DNA of 64,000 nt, taken from contig NC_030857.1 in NCBI RefSeq assembly GCF_000208745.1, positions 1,058,188 to 1,122,187 on the forward strand. Direction: 5' to 3'. The DNA is from Theobroma cacao. Lineage: Eukaryota > Streptophyta > Magnoliopsida > Malvales > Malvaceae. Positions 1-12,644 of this stretch are shown piece after piece. Each line of letters opens with the position of its first letter. The first letter of the stretch is position 1. The position numbers and the translations under genes are program-made. The notes below the pieces were generated by a model. The model searched no databases. It worked only from the letters and a program-made list of their open reading frames with translations, and was not told where the DNA came from.

Positions 1-1757
1 TGTTTGGGAATCAGAAAATAGATCCTACAATATGCAAAGAGACAAGCAATTAGAATTTCATCCATAAGTGGCACTTCTTCAACCAATGAGATGTGAGAGG
101 GAGAAAAGAAACCTGAGTATCATCTATAGGAGCTCGAAATGCTTGTTCAGGCTCCTCATCAACAGCCTGTAATGTACCAGGTGCTACCATCAGAACACAT
201 ACAAGTCTACCTCAACATAATGCAAAAACTCATGTGACCTGAATTATCAGACTGATAATCTCATGGCAACCCCAATTGCCACAAGGAATTAGCCTTCCAT
301 GGCCATTAAAAAAACAGTGAAAGCATACACTAGGCACCATATTCAGATGGAAATATGACAACCAAATATTGTGTGAAAATAATGTCATGTTATTTCAAAT
401 CCAAAAATATAGAATGGCAGATCAAGTTTGCCATCTTGCTCAGGAGAAACATCATTCCCCAACTTCAAAAGGATGCAAGCTCATAAACGTGTAATTGAAG
501 CTTGCCATCTACCAGAAAACTGTTTGTAAATTTTAAACTCATGAAATGTAAATAATTCCTGATGTGCAATAATCAGATCCATTATTGAAACACAACATGA
601 ATAACTCACCATCTCTGGTGAAAGTTTTTCATGACTTGAGACATTTGCAACACTTTTTATTTCATCAGCAGACAAGGTATCTGAAATCCCATGATTTGCA
701 ATTCCCTTCTCACTTCCAACTTCCACAGCCTCATCATTGCCGCTCCCCTCATTAGTGACAAACTCTACCATATCCTTGTTCGAAAAACCATCATGATCAT
801 CAACAACAAAATATGTCCTGGGAAACGTGACGCCTTAGCATAACCATCTATAAATTGGCAAACACATAAAAATATAGAGGGGCAAAATAAAAAGTTAACT
901 ACTCACTTTTTTGAAACCTCAAGCTTTCTTCGCCGAATCTTCTCCAAAACTGATGATATGGGTTTTTGAACCAATGGTGCTGGTTTAAATGCAGCATCTC
1001 TAGTTTCTATCCCAAAGTAATACATAATTCAAGAATTAAAAAATGACTAATTTAAATCAATTATGTGTGTTTACAGAAACCCATGCTTGTTTACAATACC
1101 CCGTAGTAGTCTCTGAGATTCAGCACGAAGTTGGGCAAGATGTTCTCTTCTTTCCTTTAAAAAAGACCACGGCAACCAAAAATCAGCATACAAGTAAGTT
1201 ATATATATATAAAGACTATGTTAAATTGTTATTTGTATTCTAAAATTAAAGAAAATATTTCTTCATACCTTCGATGTTCTTCTTTCTGGTAACAAGGGCA
1301 TCTCCTCATCACCATCGCCTTTGACTCTCTTTTTCTTTTTCTTCTCTCTATTCTCTAATTCATCCAAACTAGGCCGTTTCTTTTCTGACTCCTCCCTTTC
1401 CGAATCCCTAATTTCCATCTCTCGGCTCTGATCTTCACCACCTCCATCAACTTCCTCGGTCAGGGAATCAAAATCTAACGTCCGCTTAGCAACAGACTCC
1501 TTTTCCTCGACAGGCAACTCAGCAAAGCTGGAACTCAATTCATCTTCCTCGTCGGAACCCTCGAACCCCGACCTAGATCCCGATCTCGGTTCCTCAATAG
1601 CTTGGCCGTCGAATACATCGAAATCTAGTTCTTCATATTGAGACTGATTCTCAGCAACCGTTTTGACCTTCTTCAATCGTTTCAACTTTCTCCCAGGAAC
1701 AGGAGAAGCTGGCCTGTCGGACGGTGAAGCAAGTTCTAGATCCTCGTCGCTGTCCAT
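1..1757 (-). CDS. Claspin/Mrc1-like protein, 5' part (runs off left edge)
   Basis: Five exons read in frame on the minus strand: 1757-1269, 1154-1100, 1006-907, 817-610 and 166-113. All have GT-AG borders, and the last ends in a donor, so the gene continues beyond position 1. They encode 302 residues. The first ~150 are highly acidic with lysine-rich blocks (LKRLKK, KKKKKR), typical of a nuclear disordered tail. Residues ~164-205 hold the motif RAESQRLLRETRD, then PLVQKPISSVLEKIRRRKL. This resembles the short RESQRLIRE-type motif of claspin/Mrc1, the replication-checkpoint mediator. The family call is inference from this motif plus the E2F-like sites upstream. I chose the start at MDSDEDLEL; a longer in-frame ATG at 2006 adds a low-complexity stretch that looks like 5' UTR. 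A plant-specific protein of unknown function remains possible. Confidence 0.6.
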
Positions 1758-2637
1758 CTCTACGGCTCTCTTTTTCTTCTGGACGTAGGCGGAGGAGAGA
1801 GAGTATGGATTTTGTTTATTGATATGGAAATGCCGAAATATTGAGGACTGTGGATCCAGACTGGCTCGTTGCAAAATTGGAAACTGGAAGGCGGCAAATG
1901 TTTTCAAACATTTGGAGGGCAATTGGCGAGGGCGCGATTTGGTTTGGAAAATTTTGTTGCTTTGGCGCGGGAACAGAAGCGGTTGGCCTTTTCGCTTTAC
2001 TGACAAAGGGGTTAAAATTAGGAAAATTACGCTTTTACCACTTTGCGGGAAATTGGCCTAGTAATTGCTGTACTTAAAATGTTTTCGAATGTCGGATTAT
2101 CTTGATTGGGCTTAATGGCCCATAAGAAGCCTTCTACCGCTTCAAGGAAGCTATAAGCGAAGCCCGAAATCTATAGCAACATCCCAACAAAGCAGATAGG
2201 CTTTATCTGATAATACATTCAAGGCTTCCTGGGTACCAAGGCCTTCATATTTGTCCATCCATTCAGAACCCCAGAAGATCAAAATTTGCATGCTTTTCTT
2301 CTACACTTCATAACCCAAAATGCCACTGTAAATAAAAGTATCTTTCCGCATCTCTGTTTCTGATTCAAAGACTGGCATGTTCTCATCATAAAAGGGGAGG
2401 ACAAAGCTAAGAAAATACTAAGGTATTGCAAGAATGGGGACCTGATATTCAAAATTGATAAATGAGCAGTACAAGATTGGTGCAGCCATCGAAACAAAGT
2501 AATCAGCCCATTATAGATGGTAAATCAGGAGCAAAACTATGTTTTGAAACACTATTGAATAGACAGCTTGCAATAAGCTGTTTGTCGAAATGTATATAAT
2601 TCAAACATGCAAATGGATAAGATTGGTGAACAATAAA
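1758..2637. other. Spacer: claspin-like promoter and OEP24 3' region
   Basis: No convincing coding exon is seen here. The left half holds the 5' UTR and promoter of the claspin-like gene, including the E2F-type sites and a GGCCCA (site II-like) element near 2108. The right half should contain the OEP24 3' UTR. Confidence 0.5.
1961..2052. promoter_or_regulatory. Two E2F-type sites upstream of the claspin-like gene
   Basis: TTTGGCGCGGG at 1961-1971 and TTTGCGGGAAA at 2042-2052 (reverse complement TTTCCCGCAAA) both match the plant E2F consensus TTTSSCGC. They lie about 200 and 290 bp upstream of the chosen ATG at 1757. E2F sites of this kind mark S-phase genes in plants. The match to consensus is seen directly; function is inferred. 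Confidence 0.55.
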
Positions 2638-5125
2638 TCACATTTCCAAATCCCAAGTACTCTCAGCAATAATTTTGGGGATCTTAGATTCTTCAGCCAG
2701 GTTGATGGATGCAGAAATCTGGAAAAAAAAAAACAAATAGGATGATGATTAGAAATCATCTCAGGCAAGGCTTAAAGTACCTTATATCAAACAAATTGTA
2801 TCAAGACATCAAAGCTTCATTTCTAACTAACACATCACACCTAACATACCATGTTTATGAAACACAAATAATTTTAGCAAATTTCATAATCATATCAGCA
2901 CAATAGGTCTTTTACCTCCATTTCTTTTCCCTGTTTTTTTTTTTTCGACAGATGAAGAAACAAAATCACAAAAGAGACACCAAGTTAATTTCTGAAGAAA
3001 GAGATCTATGAAATCCATACCATCTTGACTGTCTATTGATTACTGCCAATAATACCAAAATTAAACCGTGTAAAACCACTTATCTAAGAGCTTTCCAAAT
3101 GAGTAATTCTTCCCCTTCATTTGCTCTTCCATTTCTTTCTCTTCACAACAACCAAACAATAAAAAGAGGGATCAAATCTACAGCTTTTCTCCGATCTGTA
3201 CAAGAAGTTACACCTTTCCAAGCCTCTTCAGTTGAACCAGCCGTCACCAAGGAATGCCTAACATTGCAGAAGCTGAAGGCCAAAGCTAACCCACCAAGGC
3301 AAGTAAGAAGAAGATTATTAATTGATTACACAACTGCCTTGTATAGAACATATTTCATTAGCCAAAATTTTGCCCCGTTTTGGATTGTTACCAATAGTCG
3401 AAATTCATTCCCATGTAGTCTCCCAAGCAAAGGAAGCAACCTTATTTGGAACCCTTGTCTCTCGTCACCACAAAAAACCCTCTCATATGTCTCCATATAG
3501 GATGGTCCCTTTTACAAGACATCCACTCCTTAACATACAGCAACATATCATCTACAATCTCCTTGGACTAAGAAAAGTACTAGTTCAACCTGATGCAGTA
3601 TAAAGAATGCATCCACACAAGTATCCTCCCAAAAAACACCAATGTCTCTGCCTTAAATCAACATGACCTACCTTCATCGTTTGACATCATTATTTAATGA
3701 GTTAGAAGTAAAATAAGATATGCTGGCATTTTATTTCAACCTCTAAATGCCTGGTCATTAAAAAGAGGGCCCTGGCTTAAATAATAGAAATAACATGCAT
3801 ATACAGAAAAGACATAAGCAATATGATCAAGCAATCCAAAGCCTTGCTTGCTCCAAGGTCTTCTCAAACATTTCAAGCAGCATTCCAGAAGTGAGTTGCA
3901 ACGACTAGATTCTACATCCTCTTCAAACAATAGAAGACTGAATCAACAAAAGGGAAAAGTTTCTCCTGATTGCGGGATGTAACTTGAGGCCACAGTTATC
4001 CATTTATCTTCCTCAGAACCACACCAGGTATCCATGTTTTAGTAAAACACCCTCTCGCAGCAAATGTGTTCTCAAACTTCTTAGGCTTCACTTTTCCTTT
4101 TTACACTCAATTTATTGAACAATCCCTCTAATCCTCATAAGACATAAATAGTTCACTCCCACCAAATTCTTTGCTGAAAAATGACAAGTTATCTTATGAA
4201 CTTTAATTCACTTCTGCCCTTTAAAACTATAATTCCACAACCATATCAGTCACTTAGAAATTTTTTTACCAAGTGCAAGAGTTAGATTAATCAGTCAAGT
4301 CAGATTGAAAACCCAATCTTAGAATAGGAATGGTAGATTTTGATTTCAATACTATACTACACTGTACCCATGCATAACCCAAAGAGTACCCACGAGATAA
4401 TGTGCAATGGAAACACTCAAATTTCAATAAAATAATCAAACAAATAATAAAGAAAAAATTATCTAGTTAGTTACCTTAAAAGTCCCATTAAACTTGGAAT
4501 TTCTCGACCACTCCAAAGCCAAGTCCCTGCTCCATGTCTGATACGTCGCCTTAAAAACATCGTCGTATACTCTCTTCGAAATTCCAAAATCCCACGCATT
4601 CTTCCCCAAATCATAACACGGTTCGAAAGTAGTGACCCCTCCGTGCACGTAGCTGTACTTGAGCTTACAATTCCTCGTACCAAGCATGTAATTAGCTGAC
4701 AACTTGTTAGCAGAATCGAACGCGAGTGCCCCGTCCACCACCGTCCGGTTATCCCCTCTGCTGTGAATGTAAGTAAGCTTCAACGGCTTCTCCACAACCC
4801 TAACCGTGTTCATAAACTGAAACCGAAAATCCTGCCCCCAAAAGAAACAATACAAAAAATCAAATAACTAACAAGTCAGTGATAAATTAAAGACGTAGTA
4901 CTAGCATAGTTTTCAATTTAAACGTACCTTCCTGGGGACGTCATAGTCGACGATGAAGAACCCGGGTTTTTCAACTGATAAAGTCAAACCGTTCAGGCTG
5001 GGACCATTGACGACAGTGGCGTCAGTCATGGAGGCGCGTAGCTTGACATCCCCAGCGCCGACGGCGATAGTAGCGGCGGCAGTGCTCTTGTCATTCGTGT
5101 ATCTGCCTTTCAAAGACGCCTTCAT
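2638..5125 (-). CDS. OEP24: Outer envelope pore protein 24 (OEP24)
   Basis: Three exons join in frame: 5125-4928, 4831-4475 and 2718-2638, giving 211 residues, close to the ~213 usual for OEP24. The protein starts MKASLKGRY, contains [14 protein letters not shown] and ends STWDLEM. OEP24 is a beta-barrel pore of the plastid outer envelope that lets sugar phosphates, charged metabolites and ions through. In keeping with that, there is no cleavable transit peptide and no hydrophobic helix, only alternating strand-like sequence. The last 26 residues sit on a tiny third exon after a 1756-bp intron and would be missed by simple ORF calling; the join is supported by CAG|A acceptor sequence, a preserved frame and the family-like C-terminus. 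The gene is divergent from the gene at 7713. Confidence 0.9.
2719..4474 (-). other. Long intron 2 of OEP24
   Basis: This 1.76-kb intron holds several chance ORFs on both strands, for example 3036-3500. None resembles a known protein or has splice-supported continuation. I see no clear transposon ends in it. Confidence 0.6.
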
Positions 5126-6711
5126 TTCTTACGGGAGGTACAAGGAACCGAGACAATCGGGAGAGGCTGGTGCCTTGATGGAAATGTCGAGGGTTTTTTT
5201 CTTCCTTTTTTCCTTGTCTTTTGTAATTTTGCTATCCAGAAAATTTTATTTTTCGGCGCACCTTTGCAGCTTGACAGCTCGAGTCCTCAATTTGGACCTT
5301 GGGCTTTTCTGTGGGCTACCGATGATGTAAATTAGAGCCTTGACACAAGCTTATGACGCAGACCAATGGGCCCCTTATTGTAACCTTATTCCTTTTTCCG
5401 AAAAATCTTGAATTTCGTTATTTCGATAATGAAATTTGTATTGTTACACACGTATGTGTGTACACACACACAAAACATACACATATATATATCTATATAT
5501 ATTTGTAAAAATTTGAATGTAAATTGATAAAATATTAACATATATGATGAATTAAAAATATTTGTTTTTTATTAAAATAAATAGTATGATAATAAAAAAA
5601 GTACAAATTTATCAAAATTTTCCCACTAATCACTTACATATATCCTTATACTAAAAAATGGAAGGGAGGCATCATTTGCTGTTATAATGAAGGGTTTTCG
5701 GCTTATAGCTACTTGCTTTTTGTTCCCTTTCGTCTTATATTATCTTCACTTATGAAAGAAATGAATATTAGCAAATCTACCAACCTTTGATTTCTCATTC
5801 ATATTCCCTTTAGTACTAAAGAATGCACATGGTTGCTTCATTTCTTATTACTCTTCTATAAACTTTTTATTCTTCCGTTTTCCTTTTAAAGAATTTCATA
5901 AGGAAGCTTTTATCTTCCTCTCTCGACGAGTATTAAACGGTTTTTAATTTTAATACCCACACCCAAGTTGATTAATATATAAACGGTTTCAAGTAGCGAG
6001 TATCTTAACTCTCAAATTTAAATTTTATTCAAAACTATATCAAGGAGTAATTTTTTATCTAAAATCTATTTATAATAATTCAAAACCACAATAAATTTGA
6101 GTTAAACACCCGTTCAAGACTCGCTGACCTCCATTTATAATTATGATTATTCCTTTCATGTTTTTTTTAACTTACCTATCTTTTTTCATTCATTTTAAAA
6201 TGTTATCACTCCAAGCAAATATTGGTTAAGTCTTCCAAAGAAAAAGAAATAAAATAAAATAAAAAGGATAAGAAACTAATTATAATGGGTCAGGAGCCTA
6301 GAACCCAATATTGCCGTAACCCGGCCACGTAAGGAGATTCAGAGTGGGTGAGCCCAGTTGCCTAAATTTACGTACGATTAATGACGTGGCGAATATCTAA
6401 TATCACCATCAGATCGAACGGTACATGTTGCAATCACGACTTCAAGATATCATACGCGCGTGACGTACGCAAACCCAGCCTTTTTCCGATTTCATTTCGT
6501 CAAAGATCCACTCGAGGCTTCGCGCTCATTTTGAGTTCCCGCCACCAACAATTTGGCGCGAGATCATAAACGATAAATCCCATTTTATTTCACAAGCGAG
6601 CCCTATCATTTTATTTTTGTTCACTCAAACTAATTCGAAATCGCAATTTCACCAGCCTCTCGTCGTTTTCTCCCCGTCTCTTTCTCCGGGTAGGAAAGTC
6701 TCCAATTTCAG
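5126..6711. promoter_or_regulatory. Divergent promoter region between OEP24 and the gene at 7713
   Basis: About 1.4 kb of AT-rich spacer lies between two diverging genes. It contains a CA/TA microsatellite at ~5450-5505 and an E2F-like TTTGGCGC at 6552-6559. A likely noncoding first exon of the rightward gene ends at 6711 in CAG followed by GTGAGT. No protein-coding exon is visible. Confidence 0.5.
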
Positions 6712-7712
6712 GTGAGTTGATGCTCGATTTTCTTTTTATTTTTTCCTGTTGGATTTGACTGCCTAGATTTGTAAACCGCATTTCAACCGTTTAACGATAA
6801 CTAGATCTGGAAATTTTAGATCTTACTTGTCTGTTTCAGACATTGTTCGCTAGTTCTGGTATCAGTTCTAAATCAGATTTAGCATAAGTAATTAGTATCA
6901 GTAAGCCAGGAGAAGAGCTCAATAGTTTACTGGCTTTTGTTATTCATTTAGTTTGTTTAATACTTATACGATTAATGTCGGTAAGGAGTAAATCGTTTGA
7001 TTTTGTGAAATTGTGCCTTCTGAAATGAGCAGCACATTGTTTTTGGCATTATTAGCTCACGCGTCGCTTAGTCCCATGAGCCGTTGGCGGTCTTGCCAAT
7101 GGAATTAACAGTGCACAGTTTGGTTGTTCTTGGATTGTCGACATTGTCAAAATTTACTCAAAGATAGGATCATAGGAAGCAGCATTGAGCATATTTTCTT
7201 TTACATTTGAAGTTTTGTTTTGCCTGTCGCGACATTCTTGTGCTCAGAAGTTGTTTCTAGCACTACCTTACCACTCGAAAGTTGGTTGAAAGGGAGAGAA
7301 AACAAACAGTAAGAAGTTTCTGGTGTAATTTTGAGTTATTCCAATATTGCTTCCAATGTTTTGGCAGATGAAGAAGAATTTGATATAATATGTGTAACTT
7401 GCTGTTTTTTAATTTCTGGTTTCTTATTATTAATTTGTTTCCTTGTTCATCTGAAATAAGGGGTTCTCAGTGTTCGACCTTAAATTTATTGCTTTTTTCC
7501 TTTGTGTGTGGGGTGTGTGGATTGGAGAAATGGGGATTTCTATTTTCTCGTAGAAAAGCTAGACTAGCATTGTTTTATCTTATCATGTAATTAGTGCTTT
7601 GTGACTCTCAAAAAAAAAAAAAAGTTCGTGCTTTGTTTAATTATGAGTAGTTTCTGAAGAAAGGAATATTTTACAAAATGCAGACAAGCATTTAAGTCCA
7701 GTGTTGAATCTA

Positions 7713-10700
7713 ATGGAGTTAAGGAGCTCGACCCATTTGCACTTTATCCAGGCAATTAAGGGTGGCTTAGTCGCAAAGTTCATAAATGTGGATACCCATG
7801 GGCGACCAACACTCAAATTTAAGGAAATCAAGGAAATATTGAATTTAAGGGACGCCATCTATCATAATCAAGTTCCAAAAATCCACCTAAGGGATGACTT
7901 GGAGAGCTCGCCAACAAAATGTTGTGTGGTCAAGGTGGAAGGCCCAGACTCACCTTTGGTGAGAGGTATAAAAATCAAAACTGAACCTGAAGCATCTGAT
8001 TTTAACTGCAACAATGACGGCGGGGGAGGAAATAATGACCTGGATGATCTTAGCTTTGGCAATATGACGCTGAAACAGATTCAGAAGAAATGCAAAACAA
8101 AGAAAAGGAAACGCTTGAACTCTGTTGGTTTAAATGAGGAAACCGTGGAAACTTGGTCTAGTGCGAAAAATGAATTTCCTAACTGTCAGCACAAGGATGA
8201 TGAATATGATCTTGAGGAGCCTATCATCAGTTGGAAATCTAAACTGTCCAACAATATGAAGAGTAAGAAGAAGTGTTTGAGGAAGAGAGTCTCTGCTTCA
8301 TCTCCTAATGCCATGTCTGCAGTTAAATCTCAGCAGGTTAATAGCGGTGAAGATTTCCAGCAACCAAATGGGAATTGGCCTGCGCCTATTGATGTTAAAG
8401 TTGAGGTTCCTGAGTCTGGTTACTCGGGCCAAACCATTTTCAGTGATTCCTCTGTTTCTGACTTTAGTTGCAGTGAACAAGTGGATTATTTTGTTACCGT
8501 ATCTAATGAGGTTCCTGAAACTACTAATGTACAAATTCTGGTGACTGAGGTGCCTAATCCTACAAAAGAACCTCAATACTGTTCTCTTAATGAAGTGTCC
8601 TATGAATATGTGGAAAATCTTGAGTCCAAGTTTGATGTGGGGGTTTCTGGTTGGGAAATTATTAAGGTAGACAGTCCAGAAATAATAAGCTACGAGTATT
8701 CGGACTTATCAGAATTTAAGAAAGAAGATTATATTATCTATTCCCTTCCCTATGATGTCTCCTCAGAACCCATGTCTCCAACTAAGGATTATAGCTGTGA
8801 CATTCATGATAGCTGCCAAAGTAATTCTACCAATCATGAGATGCCATGGCAGACAAGCAGTTATAGTTTGATTCAAGTTCCTGAGACAACCATTGCTTGT
8901 GGTTTGGAAACAGGGGTCCCGTTGTATCCCGTAGAAGAACCTGTCTGTCATGTTTCGAAAGGGCTGTCCTATGATTATATGGAAGATGTTGATCGTAAAT
9001 TTGGTGCCAGGTTTTCTGGTTCGGAGATTGTAAAGGTAGATAGTCCAGAAACAATCAGTTATCAGTGTTCAGATTCACCAGAATTTGGAAGAGAAGGTAC
9101 TGTCTACCTGCTACCCTATGACATTTCCTCAGAGTCAATGTCTCCACCAAAGGATCATTGTCCTGATTTCCATGACAGCTTCAAAAGTAATTCTTCTGAG
9201 CACAAGATGGCTTGGCAGACAAGCACTTACGGCCAAAATGAAGTGCCTGAGTTGGACAGTGATAATAGCCTCCAATGCTCGGAAAATATCAATGAAGGCA
9301 GTGGGTGCTTCTTTGAGAGTAGAACTACACATGATTGGCCTTCTAATTTTAGAAACGTCGCCATCAGCCCTTCCAGTGAAAACAGCTTGTATTGGAGTTC
9401 ATCATGCTTGAATCATGAGAAACATTCAGTACCTGTTTCTGTTGATTCTCCTTCAGCAGGGAAGCAATCCCTGTCATCTGCCTTCAGAGCAATCAATTCC
9501 TTTGATGCTTCTGATGAGCCTAATGCATCAGCAGGACCTCAAGATTATCATCAATTGAAGCAGCAGCATCGTCCTGAAAGGCTTCTCTCAAGTAGAAAGG
9601 TGTGGAAAATATGTTGGATTTAAGTCAATTCTACTTTTGTTCTGTTGAAGGTTTTTCTAACCAAATGCTTCGACTTTCAGGCCATTTCTCCAACCTCTCA
9701 AGAGAGGCTTTGTCAGGCTATGGAGTTAACTGGGTTGGATGATAATGAGCGACACCGTAAGTTTACTAAAGGTTGCCATTAGATTGGAATTCTAACTTAT
9801 ATCCCCTGCTTTTTAAAACGGTCTTCATAATGAAACTCGCTAATTAATATTAATCGACTGCTTGATCATAATTTGTGGAACAAATTAGTGGTAGCCTAGT
9901 AGAATTCTGGGAACATATGTTTTGTCTGCAAAAGTGAACTGGGAAAAAGTATTATTTAAATGGAATTATTCTACTGCAACCGATATTACTTCTCTTTCAT
10001 GTTTTATGCAGTCAACTTGTTAGCGTTTGGAACATGAAAATTACTGTGGCTAATGACAAAAAGAGATTTCTTGATATTCTCAAGCATCTTATATCTACTA
10101 GGCCTTAAAATTATTAAAGTATCCATTAGGTTTTCCTGTTTAAGGTGATGAAAATTCAAGAAACTTGTTAATTCATATATTTCAATATTTGCAAAGGAGA
10201 TTGAAGCAAAACTAAGTTATTTGCATTCAAATGCTGTAAACTATTATTGAACTATTCCTGTTTTGTTTATGGAGACTACTTTGTCCTTTTGCATTCCATA
10301 TCTATTTGACATTAATACGGTTGTAATACTATCAGAATGTAGGGGGAAGCTGTATTTTGGGAAGCAGACCAATCATAGGATTTTAAGAGCTCAAGGGCTT
10401 GACCAGTTCAGGAGAGATGGAGCCACTGTCAGCCCAAAGTCAATCATGAGAAAAGAAAAACATAATAAGAAAGGGTCACCCCCTAAGGGCATTCTCAAGG
10501 TTACTCATCCTTCACGTTCACCACGTGTTAGCACTGCATCCTCCACTGTCCAACGATTTTCACAAAGTGCAATAGCATTCTCACAGAGACAAATGCGGGA
10601 TATTGAATCTTTAGCAACTAAACTCACAACAGAGTTGAAGTCTATGAAAGACATTGTGAAGGGGAAATTGCACTCAGAAGCCTCTCCTGCCACTTCTGCA

Positions 10701-11334
10701 GAAGAAAATGCTGATGAGGTGTGTAACTGTACGACCTTACTGGGTTATCACTGAACAACTTTTAACACATAAGTTTGTCAGGGTTCTTTTTTCAGTGGTT
10801 TCTTCCCTTTTGAAGTCAGTAATAATGTTCATATTACCTTTTAAAATAAGTCTGTTCATATCTGGTTAGCTGCATGAAGTTTATATATCTAACCACACTT
10901 TACTACTCTGGCAGGTCAGAAAAGCCCTTGAAAATGCAACAAAAGTTGAAGAAACTGCAAGAAAATGGCTTTCTATAATGGCAAGAGACTGCAACCGATT
11001 TTGTAAAATCATGGTATGTTTCTCTTTTGATATTACTAAAAGCAGAACAAAGCTGAGAGGAAACACAGTGAGTTGGGATAGAGGGGGTGGGAAATGGAGA
11101 GGATGGCAGAACATGTAAAAGCAGGAAGACAGTATGCTTCATGAGCTGTGCTGATTATTTTCATGGTTTGATTTGCAGAGATCGACTGGGGATAATACTG
11201 CTGCCTCTGAACGTGTAATCCACAAAGAAAGGAAGATTACTTTTGCTGATGAGGCTGGCGGAAAGCTTTGTCATGTCAAGGTTTTTAAGGATGACATGTG
11301 CACGGCTTCTTTACTAGAGTGCGGCAGTGAATAA
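7713..11334 (+). CDS. Unrecognised plant nuclear-type protein with internal tandem repeat
   Basis: Five coding exons join in frame: 7713-9599, 9681-9756, 10336-10718, 10915-11013 and 11179-11334, giving 866 residues. I do not recognise the family. The start is the first ATG of the large exon (MELRSSTHL); a noncoding exon ending at 6711 probably precedes it. Visible features are a basic block LKQIQKKCKTKKRKR (~residue 120), an acidic Ser/Pro/Asp-rich middle with two repeats of ~123 residues, and a conserved-looking C-terminal half. That half includes SPTSQERLCQAMELTGL, a basic GKLYFGKQTNHRI segment, and a predicted coiled coil around FSQRQMRDIESLATKL. The intron 9757-10335 uses an acceptor at CTATCAG; the nearer TGTAG would break the frame. 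Basic motifs and low complexity suggest a nuclear protein; no enzymatic motif is seen. Confidence 0.8.
8513..9252 (+). repeat. Tandem in-frame duplication inside the gene at 7713
   Basis: Two consecutive units with a period of about 365-370 nt start at ~8513 (VPETTN) and ~8876 (VPETTI). Aligned landmarks are SYEYVENLESKF / SYDYMEDVDRKF, KVDSPEIISYEYSD / KVDSPETISYQCSD, LPYDVSSEPMSP / LPYDISSESMSP and WQTSSY / WQTSTY. A third VPE follows at ~9244 without a full unit. Reading frame is kept across both copies. Confidence 0.85.
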
Positions 11335-12644
11335 CATCTTTGAACGGTACCCTTGTTCTGAAATACCGATCCAATTCCACCTAGAAATGAGGCAAATACA
11401 GGGCGACGCCATTGACGTATGTGTTCTACAGTATACATGAGTGGAATTGCTGTTACACGAGTTTCTTATCAGCCCAAAACCAGAGATTCGCAACTGCAGA
11501 ATGTAAGTAAAGGAAAATGATGAGGAAATAGAGGACTGCACATCTAACTTTAAGCCTTCGAGTTCTGGTTGTGGCGAGGGTGATCTGTTGCCTTTCTTGA
11601 TCCTCAAGGCTACATATTCTGTCTCTACTGTTTGTTGTGTTCATATATTTTCATGAATTTTGTATTTATTGTATTAAGAGTGGATAGAAAAGGATACTTC
11701 TACGACCCTTTTTCCGGTCAAGAAGTCGGAACTCTTTGAACCTGGGGCGTTCTTATTAGCTTCCTGCAGTCTGCTTCCTTCATCAGCCTGGCTAGCCGGC
11801 TAACTGGAAACTGTTACTACTAATTAAAACCATTGCAACATCAATCTACCTCCAAATTCCAGCCATGGTGAGTTCTTACAGTCTTATTGCTTGGTTCTAA
11901 TTATTTTTCTTACTGTTTTCTCTTTGCCTTGAGTTAAAAGACTGGTTGCACCACACCATGCTTTTGCTAGGATTTTTTCTTGACAAGAAATTCTTCAAGC
12001 TTGAATTTCTTGCACATAAAGAAAAAACATACAAAATGCATCAAAATTCCTTCATTTAATTTCCTTTCGGTTCAAAATAAATGCCCTTAAATGCTAGAAA
12101 ATGATTGGATAATTCGATACAAACATAACATGGAGGGCAGGCTGCATGCTTTCTTTTCAGTTGACATGACTCAATTTCAGTGGTATCCTAATAAACCCCA
12201 AGGCAAAAAACAAAACAAAGCAGGACCCTTTGTTTTTTCCATCAACATGACTCAATTTAGTTCGATGAAAATTATGTCCAAAAGGGCATTTAACACCTTC
12301 ATGGAAAATAGACATCTCATTTAAAAAATTAATTTGTGTAATAGTACCTTTTTATTCCATGTTTTGAATAATTCAGGAATAAAGAATTACATCATATATT
12401 TATAATTAATAGCCCTCCCACCCTCAAATAATTAACAAGGAAAAAAGAATACAATATACTTCCCATTATCCCTACAACAGCTTATCTCATTCTACCTTCG
12501 ACCTTGATTAAGTAACTTGGAAGAATTCAAGTTCCTTCCCTATAAGATCACAAATGAAATTTAATTAATAATCAGAATAAAAAAAATGGTAAATTTGGTA
12601 TTTAGATAAGAAATTGAGTGCTCACCATCTTCAAGGTTTGAAAT
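11335..12644. other. Spacer between convergent genes
   Basis: 3' flanks of the rightward gene at 7713 and the leftward OVATE gene. An ATG directly followed by GTGAGT at ~11864 looks like a one-codon first exon, but I find no continuing coding exon downstream. No RNA gene or transposon ends were recognised. Confidence 0.4.

Noticed and set aside
3036..3603. ORFs of 93-154 codons inside OEP24 intron 2
   Set aside because: Overlapping frames, no recognisable domain, and they lie within an intron of a well-supported gene.
7371..7391. Short ATG ORF (MKKNLI) near 7371 as a uORF of the gene at 7713
   Set aside because: It probably lies in the 5' intron; no evidence that it is in the mature transcript.
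10332..10345. Acceptor at TGTAG (10341) for exon 3 of the gene at 7713
   Set aside because: It shifts the frame into early stops; the CTATCAG acceptor at 10335 keeps the frame.
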